A DNA stretch of 64,000 bases, taken from contig PBMG01000016.1 in assembly GCA_002722565.1 (NCBI GenBank), forward strand, positions 49,625 through 113,624. Direction: 5' to 3'. The stretch is from Acidimicrobiaceae bacterium (lineage in GTDB: Bacteria; Actinomycetota; Acidimicrobiia; Acidimicrobiales; Poriferisodalaceae). Positions 55,971 to 64,000 of the stretch are shown here, one piece after another (within the stretch, counting starts at the first letter, position 1; each line of letters starts with the position of its first letter). The notes beneath the pieces were generated by a model that searched no databases, had not been told where the DNA came from, and worked only from the letters and a program-made list of their open reading frames with translations. A program made the translations under genes and the position numbers.

Positions 55971-55995
55971 GGCACTATCCGTGTCGGATAGTGCC
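55971..55995 (-). promoter_or_regulatory. intercistronic hairpin between BMP lipoprotein and permease genes
   Basis: A perfect 11-base inverted repeat (55971-55981 with 55985-55995, core GGCACTATCCG) has a 3-base loop. It lies just after the BMP lipoprotein stop and just before the permease start. On the minus strand no T-run follows, so it is less likely a full terminator than an mRNA-stabilising or attenuating hairpin that keeps the binding protein more abundant than the membrane parts. Confidence 0.7.
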
Positions 55996-56013
55996 CCCTT
56001 GAAAGTCAATTCG

Positions 56014-57084
56014 CTATTCAGGCATCGGGTTTATGGAACCGTCAGCAAGGCCTGCTCGTACTTCTTCGATTGTTGCTCGCATGTCATCCGTGACCATGCC
56101 CTCAAAATCGTGATACGGGGCTATATCAACATCGCCCAAGAAGTTACCGCCTACGAGGGTTCCAGCTTTAGCCGCAACCAACAGATCGGAAACACCCTTG
56201 ACGATGTCTTTCATCGCACTGGTTACCAAGCAGGGATGTGCTTCTGGCACAGTTCCCCATTGATCCCAGTCAACACCGACACACAAAGCTCCTTCTTCAG
56301 TTGCCACTTCAATAAGAGCTCCGTTGCCAGTCGCTCCACCTGCGCCGAAAATAATGTCAGCTCCTTGGTCAAGCGCCTGTCGGGCAGTTGTCGCACCCCA
56401 CTCTGGGTCTCCGAAAGCGACGTCTAACCCACCAGGGTGATAGGTAGAAATCGTTTGAACGTCAGGGTTTGTGTACCTAGCTCCGTTTTCCCAACCTTCT
56501 TTGAAAAAGACGACCGGTGGAACAAGATCGGTGCCAAGCACAGCGCCGACGATATTGCTCTTCGTCAGCATTCCGGCAAGAGCGCCAGCAAGGAACCCGG
56601 ACTTCGCCTCTTCAAAGACCAGCCCAGCCAAGTTTGGAATCGCTTCGCCTTGGAACTGGTCAACACCAATAAAGAGCACATCAGGGTTGGCTTTAGCCGC
56701 TTCTAAAGTCGCTTCACCTAAACCGAAACCAACCGTAATGATGACGTTAGCTCCGTCATCCAAGAACAGCTGAATGTTGTTGGCATAGTCCTTGGACTCT
56801 TCCGATTCAATGTAGTCAGTGGTCGCACCCTCGATTTGGGCTGCGCCCGAAAGTGCGCCTTCCCAAGCGGATTGGTTAAAGGCTTTATCGTCAACCTTCC
56901 CGGTATCCGTTACGAGGCCAATCTTGAACTCTTCCGCTGGCTCCTCTTCTTCAGCACTGCTGCTGCTAGCCGATTCGCTGCTACTACTACTTGAGGAGTC
57001 GCTATCGCTGCCACATGCAGCTGTTAAGAGTCCAAAGACCATTAACAGAGCAAGGAAACGCCGCCACGTCGAAGTCATATTCAC
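56014..57084 (-). CDS. BMP family ABC transporter substrate-binding lipoprotein
   Basis: This 356-residue protein has a lipoprotein signal ending in LTAACGSD with the lipid-modified Cys at 24. A low-complexity Ser/Glu linker follows (about 27-50), then a BMP/PnrA-like fold: FKIGLVTDTGKVDDKAFNQSAWEGAL, DVLFIGVDQF and GADIIFGAGGATGNG. PnrA relatives bind purine nucleosides. It is the first gene of the transporter operon, with AAGGA before ATG 57084. The ligand is probably a nucleoside, in line with psuG, upp and mtnA nearby. Confidence 0.94.
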   Translation of the reverse strand: MNMTSTWRRFLALLMVFGLLTAACGSDSDSSSSSSSESASSSSAEEEEPAEEFKIGLVTDTGKVDDKAFNQSAWEGALSGAAQIEGATTDYIESEESKDYANNIQLFLDDGANVIITVGFGLGEATLEAAKANPDVLFIGVDQFQGEAIPNLAGLVFEEAKSGFLAGALAGMLTKSNIVGAVLGTDLVPPVVFFKEGWENGARYTNPDVQTISTYHPGGLDVAFGDPEWGATTARQALDQGADIIFGAGGATGNGALIEVATEEGALCVGVDWDQWGTVPEAHPCLVTSAMKDIVKGVSDLLVAAKAGTLVGGNFLGDVDIAPYHDFEGMVTDDMRATIEEVRAGLADGSINPMPE

Positions 57085-57183
57085 ATCCTTAAATTGTTGA
57101 GGGTTCGTCCCCTCCCGAGACGAGATCCGTCCCTGACCCTAGTTCTCTTTTAGGAGTTTCTAAAGACCAAAAACGGTTTCCTA

Positions 57184-57798
57184 TTAGATTGCATGTTGCC
57201 GAATCCAGGAATGCATAGCGATGCCCGATGCAACTCCGGCATTAATAGATCTTGTAGAACCAAATTGCGTAATTGAGAGCACTAATTCAGCCATTTCACG
57301 GACCGGATCAGATAGGCCGGGACCTTCTTGGCCGAATACCAGCACACAATCACGCGGCAACGGAGTCGTTTCTATCGGCTGAGCGCCAGGGAGATTGTCA
57401 ATACCAACCACGGTGAGCTTCTTAGCAGCCATGGCAGCAACAAAATCTTCGACACTCGTGTGATGTTCTAGGTGCTGGTAACGGTCTGTAACCATCGCTC
57501 CTCGCCTATTCCACTTTCTCTCCCCAACAATGTGGACGGATGAAGCCAAAAACGCATTCGCATTCCGGACGACGGTTCCAATGTTCAGATCGTGTTGCCA
57601 GTTCTCAATCGCTACATGAAACGGGTGGCGACGGCGATCAAGATCCACAACAATCGCTTCTCGGCTCCAATACCGATATTTGTCCAATACGTTGCGTCGA
57701 TCTCCATCGCGTAACAGATCCGGATCGTAGCGATCTCCTTCGGGCCACGGTCGGGGGTGCGGACCTACCCCAACTTCTTCGTTGAGATCATCAGCCAT
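57184..57798 (-). CDS. SpoU/TrmH family RNA 2'-O-methyltransferase
   Basis: This 204-residue SPOUT enzyme has motif 1 NIGTVVRNANAF, motif 2 CVLVFGQEGPGL and motif 3 STRSINAGVASGIAM, which form the knotted SAM site. It should 2'-O-methylate a tRNA or rRNA ribose; the target is not determined. The N-terminal 50 residues are a polar extension. It lies 21 bases downstream of the epimerase gene on the same strand. Confidence 0.92.
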   Translation of the reverse strand: MADDLNEEVGVGPHPRPWPEGDRYDPDLLRDGDRRNVLDKYRYWSREAIVVDLDRRRHPFHVAIENWQHDLNIGTVVRNANAFLASSVHIVGERKWNRRGAMVTDRYQHLEHHTSVEDFVAAMAAKKLTVVGIDNLPGAQPIETTPLPRDCVLVFGQEGPGLSDPVREMAELVLSITQFGSTRSINAGVASGIAMHSWIRQHAI

Positions 57799-57819
57799 TG
57801 CTATAGCCCGAACGGGTGT

Positions 57820-58221
57820 TTATTCCTGGACCAGTTCAATCAAGGTCCCAAAACTGCCTTTGGGGTGCATGAATGCCACTGTCGTGCCTCGTGAGCCTGG
57901 TCGCGGACTTTGATCAATTGGAGTAGCACCAGCAGCAATCATTGCGTCAAGTGCGACCTGGCAATCATCAACTCGGTAGCCGATGTGATGAAGCCCTTCG
58001 CCTCTTTTCTCAAGGTGTTTCGCTATCGGAGAATCTGGACGAGTTGCGGTTGTCAGCTGGATGTAGCTGTCGGCGACTTTGACTAGAGCTTCTTCAACGC
58101 CATCACTTTCCACGATTTCTCGATGGTGGACTTGGGCACCAAAAGCTTCCTGGTAATAAGTAATGGCCGCTTCCAAATCGTGGACTGCAATCGCTACATG
58201 GTCGATTTCAGTAAGAATCAT
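57820..58221 (-). CDS. mce: methylmalonyl-CoA/ethylmalonyl-CoA epimerase (VOC family)
   Basis: This 133-residue VOC protein has likely metal ligands H8 (EIDHVAIAV), H78 or H79 (GEGLHHIGYRVDD) and E129 (GTLIELVQE), as in methylmalonyl-CoA epimerase. In the ethylmalonyl-CoA pathway the same enzyme epimerises both ethylmalonyl- and methylmalonyl-CoA. Its ATG is two bases after the stop of the crotonyl-CoA carboxylase/reductase gene, strongly supporting that role. Confidence 0.92.
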   Translation of the reverse strand: MILTEIDHVAIAVHDLEAAITYYQEAFGAQVHHREIVESDGVEEALVKVADSYIQLTTATRPDSPIAKHLEKRGEGLHHIGYRVDDCQVALDAMIAAGATPIDQSPRPGSRGTTVAFMHPKGSFGTLIELVQE

Positions 58222-58223
58222 CG

Positions 58224-59609
58224 TCAGCTCCCTGATTTCTGCTCAAGAGATCGAGCATGCCTTTGGAACAAGGTTATTTTGTCTTCTCCGATATCTTCGC
58301 GCTTCTGATAGTTACTAATTCCCATTCCTGGTTCTGGAGCCAAGCACAATACGCCCAACTTGCCTTCATGCTGATTGTGATGAACCTGGAATGCAGCTTC
58401 TCCTGTTTCAGCTAACGCGAAGGTTTTCGAAAGAATCGGCTGGATCCGTCCTTGATCTAGAAGACGGTTCATTTCCCAAGCTTCGGAATAATTCGCGAAG
58501 TGGCTAGAAACTATCTGCTTAAGTCGCATCCACAGATGGCGATTGTCATATTCGATCATGTAACCCGTGGTAGCCGCACATGTAACTATCTTCCCTCCAC
58601 GTTTGGTCACAAATACTGAAGCCCCCATGGTCGAACGACCAGGGTGTTCAAAAACGATGTCCGGATCATCCCCGATGAAACCTCGAACTCTTTTTCCAAG
58701 ACGCCGCCACTCCCCTTCATCTTGGGTGTGCTCATCTGACCAAAATTGGTATCCCTCTTCGCTTCGGTCGATCACATGCTCCACTCCTAACTCATGAAGC
58801 AGTTCCACTTTGTCCGAAGAGCTAACAACTCCAACTGGAGTCCCTCCACCGTTAATAACAAGTTGACAGGCATAGCCACCCAGCCCACCAGAGGCACCCC
58901 AGATCAATACATTGTCACCTTGTTTCATTCTTGCTGCGTTATCACCTACCAACATCCGGTAGGAAGTGGAAGCGCACAAAGCGTTAACCGCAGACTCTTC
59001 CCAGGTCAGGTGAGCTGGCTTTGGCATAAGTTGGTTGGCTTTGACAACTGACAAATCAGCTAATCCACCAAAGTTGCTCTCAAATCCCCATATTCGCTGG
59101 TTGGAGGCCAACATCGAATCTTCATGAGCAGCTGGGTCTTGGTCATCTACATAGTTGCAGTGGACAGCAACACGATCACCGGGTTTCCAGTTTCTCACCG
59201 CTGAACCGACCTTTAGAACAACGCCGGAAGCATCAGATCCAATCACGTGGTAGTCGAGCGCATGACGTGCGCCCCAAGTACTTTCACGACCAAGACGATC
59301 AAGGAATCCAAAGGTTGGAAGCGGCTCAAAAATTGAAGTCCACACCGTATTGAAATTGATGGAGCTAGCCATCACAGCTAAATACACCTCATCGGGTGCT
59401 AACTCGGGAGTTGCCACCTCATCGATATGGATTGATTCTCTCGGATCTTTTTCAGAAGATTCTCGGCCTTCGAACATATTCTGTTCATCGCGGGTGACAT
59501 ACGCTGCTCGGTAGCTCTCAGGAATCTCGAGCGCGCCTATCTCATCGCTAGATGCGTCAGCTTGAATAGCCTCAAGGATGTGCTGCATGGGGGACACGTC
59601 ACTCTCCAT
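58224..59609 (-). CDS. ccr: crotonyl-CoA carboxylase/reductase
   Basis: This 461-residue MDR-family enzyme carboxylates crotonyl-CoA to ethylmalonyl-CoA with NADPH, the key step of the ethylmalonyl-CoA pathway. It has VMASSINFNTVWTSIFEP, HVIGSDASGVVLKVG, NALCASTSYRMLVG, the cofactor motif IWGASGGLGGYACQL and a family-typical FEHPGRSTMGASVFV. The long N-terminal extension and full length distinguish Ccr from simple enoyl reductases. It heads an operon with the epimerase and an RNA methyltransferase. Confidence 0.95.
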   Translation of the reverse strand: MESDVSPMQHILEAIQADASSDEIGALEIPESYRAAYVTRDEQNMFEGRESSEKDPRESIHIDEVATPELAPDEVYLAVMASSINFNTVWTSIFEPLPTFGFLDRLGRESTWGARHALDYHVIGSDASGVVLKVGSAVRNWKPGDRVAVHCNYVDDQDPAAHEDSMLASNQRIWGFESNFGGLADLSVVKANQLMPKPAHLTWEESAVNALCASTSYRMLVGDNAARMKQGDNVLIWGASGGLGGYACQLVINGGGTPVGVVSSSDKVELLHELGVEHVIDRSEEGYQFWSDEHTQDEGEWRRLGKRVRGFIGDDPDIVFEHPGRSTMGASVFVTKRGGKIVTCAATTGYMIEYDNRHLWMRLKQIVSSHFANYSEAWEMNRLLDQGRIQPILSKTFALAETGEAAFQVHHNQHEGKLGVLCLAPEPGMGISNYQKREDIGEDKITLFQRHARSLEQKSGS

Positions 59610-59723
59610 TAGTGAAGGAAATAGCTAATCGACACCCGAGACGTTTCGCTGACTCAAGCACCAACGGTGCACGAAATCTACACTTGGAAACTAGAAATCT
59701 AAAACTCTGGAGAAGAGGTATTC

Positions 59724-60905
59724 ATGCCCGGCTCAGTAATCATTTCAGGAGCACGCACACCTATTGGTCGTTTCAATGGAGGACTAGCCAATTTCACAGG
59801 CGCAGAATTAGGATCCCATGCGATTGCTGCCGCTTTGGAACGGTCGGGGATAACGGGTGATCAAGTCGATCATGTAGTTATGGGGCAGGTACTCCAAGCT
59901 GGTCAAGGTCAAATAACAGCCCGACAAGCTGCCGTTGGTGCAGGAATACCGATGGATGTTCCAGCAATCACAATTAACAAGGTTTGTCTTTCTGGATTGA
60001 ACGCCATCTATCTGGCAGACCAAATGATTTCTTCAGGTGACGCTGATGTGGTTATAGCCGGAGGCATGGAATCGATGACCAACGCCCCTTATCTGCTTGC
60101 AGATGGTCGCAACGGTTTACAAATGGGCCATGGCGAGTTACGAGACGCGATGATCCACGACGGCCTGTGGTGCGCCTTCGACGATGGCCATATGGGTGAC
60201 GGCACAGAAAGGGATGCTTCCAAGGCCACCATAAGTCGGTCGGCTATGGATGAGTTTTCTGCTCAATCACATGAAAGAGCAGCTGCTGCTCAAAAAGACG
60301 GGCTCTTTGAGGCAGAAATTTCTCCAGTTTCAGTGCCTCAGAGAGGTGGTGATTCACTAATCGTGGACACCGATGAGGGCGTGCGGCCGGGAACAACAGC
60401 AGAAAGCCTGGCTAAATTACGGGCTGCGTTCGCGGCTGATGGTGCTGTGACAGCAGGCAATGCTTCTCAAATTTCCGATGGCGGGTGCGCGTTGGTAATG
60501 ATGTCTCCAAGCAAGGCGGAAGAACTAGGTGCGCAAATTTCCGCCCGAGTTGTAAGTTACGGAATGGTCTCCGGACCAGGCACCTCACTTCTCACCCAGC
60601 CATCAACGGCAATTCGCCAAGCGCTCTCGAAGACCAACCTAGATATCTCAGATATCTCTCTTTTTGAACTCAACGAGGCATTCGCCGCTGTAGGCCTAGC
60701 TGCTACTGACGACCTCGGAGTAACTGACGACATAGTCAATGTCAACGGTGGTGCTGTAGCTCTCGGTCATCCAATCGGCATGTCAGGAAGTCGCCTTGCT
60801 CTGACGCTTATGTCGGAGCTACACAGACGCGGAGGCGGCTATGGAGCGGCTGCCCTTTGCGGGGGCGGAGGCCAAGGTGACGCCTTATTAATTGAGGTGC
60901 CCTAA
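59724..60905 (+). CDS. acetyl-CoA C-acetyltransferase (thiolase)
   Basis: This 393-residue thiolase has the acyl-acceptor cysteine C88 in NKVCLSGLNAI, the LNEAFAAVGLA segment, the catalytic His in VALGHPIGMSGSRLA and the second Cys in AALCGGGGQGDA. It condenses two acetyl-CoA to acetoacetyl-CoA, or cleaves ketoacyl-CoA. Divergent from ccr across 114 bases, it may provide the first step of the ethylmalonyl-CoA pathway. Start ATG 59724 follows GGAGAAGAG. Confidence 0.95.
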   Translation: MPGSVIISGARTPIGRFNGGLANFTGAELGSHAIAAALERSGITGDQVDHVVMGQVLQAGQGQITARQAAVGAGIPMDVPAITINKVCLSGLNAIYLADQMISSGDADVVIAGGMESMTNAPYLLADGRNGLQMGHGELRDAMIHDGLWCAFDDGHMGDGTERDASKATISRSAMDEFSAQSHERAAAAQKDGLFEAEISPVSVPQRGGDSLIVDTDEGVRPGTTAESLAKLRAAFAADGAVTAGNASQISDGGCALVMMSPSKAEELGAQISARVVSYGMVSGPGTSLLTQPSTAIRQALSKTNLDISDISLFELNEAFAAVGLAATDDLGVTDDIVNVNGGAVALGHPIGMSGSRLALTLMSELHRRGGGYGAAALCGGGGQGDALLIEVP

Positions 60906-60919
60906 ACCGGACGTCGACG

Positions 60920-60949
60920 AGAAGTGTTGTCACACTTCTGAAATTTTTG
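60920..60949 (+). terminator. intrinsic terminator after the thiolase gene
   Basis: The 8-base repeat AGAAGTGT (60920-60927) pairs with ACACTTCT (60932-60939) around loop TGTC and is followed by GAAATTTTTG. It begins 15 bases after the thiolase stop. Together this is a typical rho-independent terminator on the plus strand. Confidence 0.75.
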
Positions 60950-61086
60950 TAACGTAATCGCAAAGAGTTGAGCTCTTACGGATGTCGGGGTTGGAAGCTA
61001 TGGGATTCGATAACTACGTGCCCGCGACACGATAGGTCGAATAGCTATCAACTCCGGCATCCGCCCTCCCACTCGGTAACCGGAAC

Positions 61087-61683
61087 TTAGGTCTGCAATT
61101 CTCTTCTACCATCAAGGGCTCGCCCCAACGTCAGTTCATCGGCATATTCCAGATCACCACCAACGGGCAAACCACTAGCAATCCTCGTCACTTTGATACC
61201 AAGTGGTTGCAACTGGCGAGCTAGATACATTGCAGTCGCTTCACCCTCGATGTTTGGGTTCGTGCATAAAATCAATTCATTGACATCTTCATCGCTAATC
61301 CGAGCCAAAAGTTCTCGAATGCGAAGTTGTTCAGGGCCAATACCTTCCATCGGATTCAAGGCGCCTTGCAAGACGTGGTAGCGGCCACGAAACCCCGCTC
61401 GCTCGAGAGCTACAACGTCTTTGGGTTCTTCTACTACACAAAGAGAACCTGTTTGACGTTGGGGGTCCGCGCAGGTTGAACAAAGTTGATCTTGTGAAAT
61501 GTTCCAACACTTTTCACAAAAACCGATCTTTTCTTTAACTTCGATAATTGCTGTTGCTAACTGTTCAGCGTCATCCTTTGGCAATTTAAGCAAGTGAAAA
61601 GTAATCCGCTGCGCCGATTTTGGGCCAATCCCGGGCAAACGACCGAGTTCATCGATTAGGTCTTGTACTGGGCCGTCATACAT
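61087..61683 (-). CDS. recR: recombination protein RecR
   Basis: This 198-residue protein has an N-terminal helix-hairpin-helix ([20 protein letters not shown]), a four-cysteine zinc finger ([16 protein letters not shown]) and a Toprim domain ([15 protein letters not shown]). It ends with the conserved [24 protein letters not shown]. With RecF/RecO it loads RecA at gaps. It lies six bases downstream of the YbaB gene, in the conserved dnaX-ybaB-recR order. Confidence 0.97.
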   Translation of the reverse strand: MYDGPVQDLIDELGRLPGIGPKSAQRITFHLLKLPKDDAEQLATAIIEVKEKIGFCEKCWNISQDQLCSTCADPQRQTGSLCVVEEPKDVVALERAGFRGRYHVLQGALNPMEGIGPEQLRIRELLARISDEDVNELILCTNPNIEGEATAMYLARQLQPLGIKVTRIASGLPVGGDLEYADELTLGRALDGRRELQT

Positions 61684-61689
61684 GGCTCG

Positions 61690-62010
61690 CTAACCTCCGT
61701 CTTCAGCCGAGGAAAAGGTATTGACGCGTGCCATCGCGGCTGCTTGCGCATTTCCGCATCGCCGCAATCCATCACGAAACGCTGCTGCCACCATGTCTTC
61801 AAGCATCGTTATGTCGTCTTTTTGTACCGCATCAGGATCAATGTGTACCTCAAGAACTGTTCCGTCAGCTTGCATTAAGACTGTGACAGCACCGCCACCC
61901 GCTGATCCTTCTACAACGGTTGATGATATTTCTTTTCTTTGATCTAAAAGCTGTTGCTGTATCTGTTGCGCTTGCTCGAGGAACCCATCATTGGAGGAAA
62001 GGTCACTCAT
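61690..62010 (-). CDS. YbaB/EbfC nucleoid-associated protein
   Basis: This 106-residue protein has the YbaB fold pattern: an N-terminal helix (FLEQAQQIQQQLLDQRKEIS), the strand segment VEGSAGGGAVTVLMQADG, VLEVHIDPDAV and a C-terminal helix (MLEDMVAAAFRDGLRR). YbaB dimers bind DNA as tweezers. Position between dnaX (12 bases) and recR (6 bases) is the classical arrangement. Confidence 0.94.
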   Translation of the reverse strand: MSDLSSNDGFLEQAQQIQQQLLDQRKEISSTVVEGSAGGGAVTVLMQADGTVLEVHIDPDAVQKDDITMLEDMVAAAFRDGLRRCGNAQAAAMARVNTFSSAEDGG

Positions 62011-62022
62011 CGCTCGTCACCT

Positions 62023-63714
62023 TTAGCCATTACTTTCCTCATCAGACGCTATGGCACCAGGGAATGCTTCTAAGACCCGGTCAACACTTGTCGTTCCAGC
62101 TTCGGAGCTCACTTCGAATTCAGCGGGGTCCACTACTACTTCTTCTATTGCGGCTTTGGGTTCGGCATTCGTCTGCACTTTTTCTTCCTGTGTAGCAGTC
62201 AGCTCTACCTGGACCTCAGCACCAAGAATCTCTCGAAGTGCTATTTCAATATCTCCTTTAATCTGCTCACAGCGTTCCCGGTGAGTTTCATTCGGCAACT
62301 CGAACCGTATCTGTCCTTCGGACACACTGATGATCGTGGCTGCTTGAAATCGAGCCCGCGCCCTAGCGGTCAAAGAAGCAAGTACCTGTTGTTGCCATAT
62401 CTCTGCTACTTGACTGATCGATAACTCCATCGAAGCTTTGTCTGGTTCCTGGATCTCCGGCGGTACTTGATCCGGCGAGTCAGCCGACACTATTTGTTGA
62501 CTGGGGGGAGGCGGAGGAACCAGAGGGCTGTCAGAAACGCTTGCCGCGACTTCTGGTTCATCAGTGCTTCGCGTTGAACCCAGCGCCGCTCGAGCTTGCG
62601 CCGCTGGCCCAGCTCCCGTCGGCTGCGTTTGACCCACAGTCTTAACGGATCGTTGCCCGGGATCAAGATCCGACGTTCCCGCAAAAAGCCGAACTAACGC
62701 CAAATCCAAAACAAGGCGCTGATCGGGTGCCTGTCGCATATCGACAAGGGCCTGACCTAAAAGCTCAAGGGCTCGGACGTTGACCGCTCGAGTGATCTCA
62801 CTCGCTTTTTCAGCGAGTTCAGGTAACTCTTCGGGCGTCGCCTCACCAGAGTTAATTCCAGCACCAGCGAGAAAAATATCTCTCAGCTTTCGTGTTGTTC
62901 TGTACGCCAAATCTTTAGGGTCAACTCCCCCAGCAATAGTTTCAGCAACGGCCGTCATCGACTCGGTGAGATCTTGAGCAACAATCGCGTTGATCAGCGC
63001 ATCCACCGAGCCTCGATGTTCTGGTATGCCGCCCGCCGTGACAACCTGATCTAGCGCCGAAAGTGTGTCCCGAACTGAACCGGAACCGCGTTCAACTACA
63101 TATTCAATAACGGCTGAGTCGATCTCTAACTCAGCTCGTTGTGCAATTTCCGCTACATGAAGGCTGAGTAGTTCCGGATTAACCAACGTCAGTTCGACGT
63201 GTTGAGTTCTACTACGAATCGTCGGCAAAACTTTTTGTGGGTCTGTGGTAGCAAGAACAAAAATCACGTGGTCGGGCGGCTCTTCCAAAGTCTTCAAGAG
63301 AGCATTCGATGCCGCAGCTGTAAGCATGTGGACTTCGTCAAGCAAGTAAACCTTCCGCTTCCCAGGGCTACCTAACGCAGCGTTAGCAGTGATTTCACGA
63401 ATATTCGCAACGTTGTTATTTGAAGCTGCATCTAATTCGACCAGGTCCATCGAAGTTCCCGATTCAAAGTTTGCGCAGCTATCACAACTTCCGCATGGCT
63501 CACCATCTCCAGACGGATCAATACAGTTCAAGGCTTTCGCGAGTATCCGCGCCGTGGATGTCTTACCTGTTCCTCGGGGCCCACTCAGTAAATAGGCGTG
63601 GCCGACTCTTTCTTCAACGACTGCGTTACGAAGAGCAGCTACTAAATGATCTTGTCCAATTACTTCTGAAAAAGTTTGGGGGCGAAAGCGTCGGTACAAA
63701 GACTGGTAAACCAT
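62023..63714 (-). CDS. dnaX: DNA polymerase III subunit gamma/tau
   Basis: The 563-residue clamp-loader ATPase has YRRFRPQTFSEVIGQ, Walker A GPRGTGKTS, a four-cysteine zinc module (CIDPSGDGEPCGSCDSC), Walker B LLDEVHML, sensor 1 LATTDPQKVLPTIRSR and arginine-finger region SRTQHVEL. A Pro/Ser-rich linker (about 355-430) and a C-terminal domain for polymerase contact follow. A frameshift heptamer for a separate gamma form was not identified. It starts at ATG 63714. Confidence 0.97.
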   Translation of the reverse strand: MVYQSLYRRFRPQTFSEVIGQDHLVAALRNAVVEERVGHAYLLSGPRGTGKTSTARILAKALNCIDPSGDGEPCGSCDSCANFESGTSMDLVELDAASNNNVANIREITANAALGSPGKRKVYLLDEVHMLTAAASNALLKTLEEPPDHVIFVLATTDPQKVLPTIRSRTQHVELTLVNPELLSLHVAEIAQRAELEIDSAVIEYVVERGSGSVRDTLSALDQVVTAGGIPEHRGSVDALINAIVAQDLTESMTAVAETIAGGVDPKDLAYRTTRKLRDIFLAGAGINSGEATPEELPELAEKASEITRAVNVRALELLGQALVDMRQAPDQRLVLDLALVRLFAGTSDLDPGQRSVKTVGQTQPTGAGPAAQARAALGSTRSTDEPEVAASVSDSPLVPPPPPSQQIVSADSPDQVPPEIQEPDKASMELSISQVAEIWQQQVLASLTARARARFQAATIISVSEGQIRFELPNETHRERCEQIKGDIEIALREILGAEVQVELTATQEEKVQTNAEPKAAIEEVVVDPAEFEVSSEAGTTSVDRVLEAFPGAIASDEESNG

Positions 63715-63786
63715 TAACCGCTGATGCTACTTGTGTGCCGCTGCGCTTAGGGGCAAGTAGCCTAAGAGCGCATCATCGTTTCACGT

Positions 63787-63888
63787 GGCGGCCGGGTCCT
63801 GTGCAACAGTGGCCCGTGAATCGAGTCAGGGCCGGGAGGCAGCAGCTCTCAGCGGATTCCGCTGTGTGCCGCAGATCACCTGGCCGCC
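63787..63888 (+). ncRNA. ffs: signal recognition particle RNA (small bacterial type)
   Basis: The ends GGCGGCC (63787-63793) and GGCCGCC (63882-63888) pair. Between them lies the conserved apical part, GTCAGGGCCGGGAGGCAGCAGC, which here is split in description as GTCAGGGCC, then GGGAGGCAGCAG, followed by CTCTCAGCGG. This contains the Ffh-binding symmetric and asymmetric loops. The roughly 100-nt length fits 4.5S-type SRP RNA. Its place between dnaX and tRNA-Ser is the usual actinobacterial one. Confidence 0.9.
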
Positions 63889-63905
63889 TCGTGAGACGAT
63901 GATCG

Positions 63906-63996
63906 GGAGAGTTGCCAGAGCGGACGAATGGGCTCGCTTGGAAAGCGTGTGAGGTCTAACCGGCCTCCGTGGGTTCGAATCCCACACTCTCCGCCA
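63906..63996 (+). tRNA. tRNA-Ser (anticodon GGA), with encoded CCA
   Basis: Acceptor GGAGAGT (63906-63912) pairs with ACTCTCC (63986-63992), then discriminator G63993 and CCA at 63994-63996. The anticodon arm CTCGCTTGGAAAGCGTG gives anticodon GGA. The long variable arm (GTGAGGTCTAACCGGCCTCC region) is the type II arm of serine tRNAs, and the T loop GTTCGAATC is complete. Confidence 0.96.
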
Positions 63997-64000
63997 TGAA

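Noticed and set aside
63420..63902. 160-codon plus-strand frame over the dnaX start and SRP RNA
   Set aside because: It covers dnaX antisense and then the conserved SRP RNA, so it is not coding.

Overview
The window reads as chromosomal sequence from an actinobacterium. The best guess is a free-living, probably marine member of the Acidimicrobiia. Support comes from a WhiB regulator, an OmpR-type orphan GlnR beside glnA, an acyl-CoA carboxylase epsilon subunit, a HrdB/SigB-type sigma factor, an FxsA protein, genome-encoded CCA ends on all three tRNAs, many GTG/TTG starts and moderate GC. No transposase, integrase, phage gene, CRISPR array or rRNA was seen. Genes are tightly packed, and no gene-free stretch exceeds about 250 bases.

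Left part (1-20 kb). A selenocysteine tRNA (251-346) is followed by a 24-codon small ORF and a sigma factor. Next come a GDP-mannose 3,5-epimerase-like gene, a translationally coupled three-gene operon containing two ferritin-like proteins (2948-4946), and NAD synthetase. A nitrogen cluster follows, with a type II glutamine synthetase divergent from a type I glutamine synthetase that is coupled to glnR. After RidA lies a strongly shortened single-chain xanthine-dehydrogenase-like protein, divergent from a Tat-exported four-cysteine lipoprotein. Fe-S assembly genes (ErpA/IscA-type and Mrp), Nudix, FxsA, selA-selB, whiB and an NfeD protein complete this part. tRNA-Sec, SelA and SelB imply UGA decoding as selenocysteine, yet no selenoprotein and no selD was recognised here.

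Middle (20-40 kb). Genes include a receiver-only response regulator, tRNA-Pro(CGG), a lipid/CoA-type operon (SDR, acyl-CoA ligase, MDR oxidoreductase), a PhyH dioxygenase, an orphan adaptor-like protein and a MazG pyrophosphohydrolase. They continue with lysC-asd, a membrane cyclophilin, aat, a B12-dependent MeaA-type mutase, a class III CoA transferase, a carotenoid oxygenase, the beta and epsilon subunits of an acyl-CoA carboxylase, a 5'-3' exonuclease and another acyl-CoA ligase.

Right part (40-64 kb). A MerR regulator is coupled to menF-menD-menH-menC, with menE converging. Then come a TauE-type exporter, psuG, upp, mtnA and an aldolase-SDR fusion, followed by a complete BMP-type nucleoside ABC transporter. 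Together these suggest nucleoside or deoxysugar salvage. Crotonyl-CoA carboxylase/reductase, a methylmalonyl-CoA epimerase-like protein and a thiolase lie next. With the mutase at 31 kb and the carboxylase at 36 kb they supply much of an ethylmalonyl-CoA route for C2 assimilation. The end carries recR, ybaB, dnaX, the small SRP RNA and tRNA-Ser(GGA), a typical actinobacterial neighbourhood.
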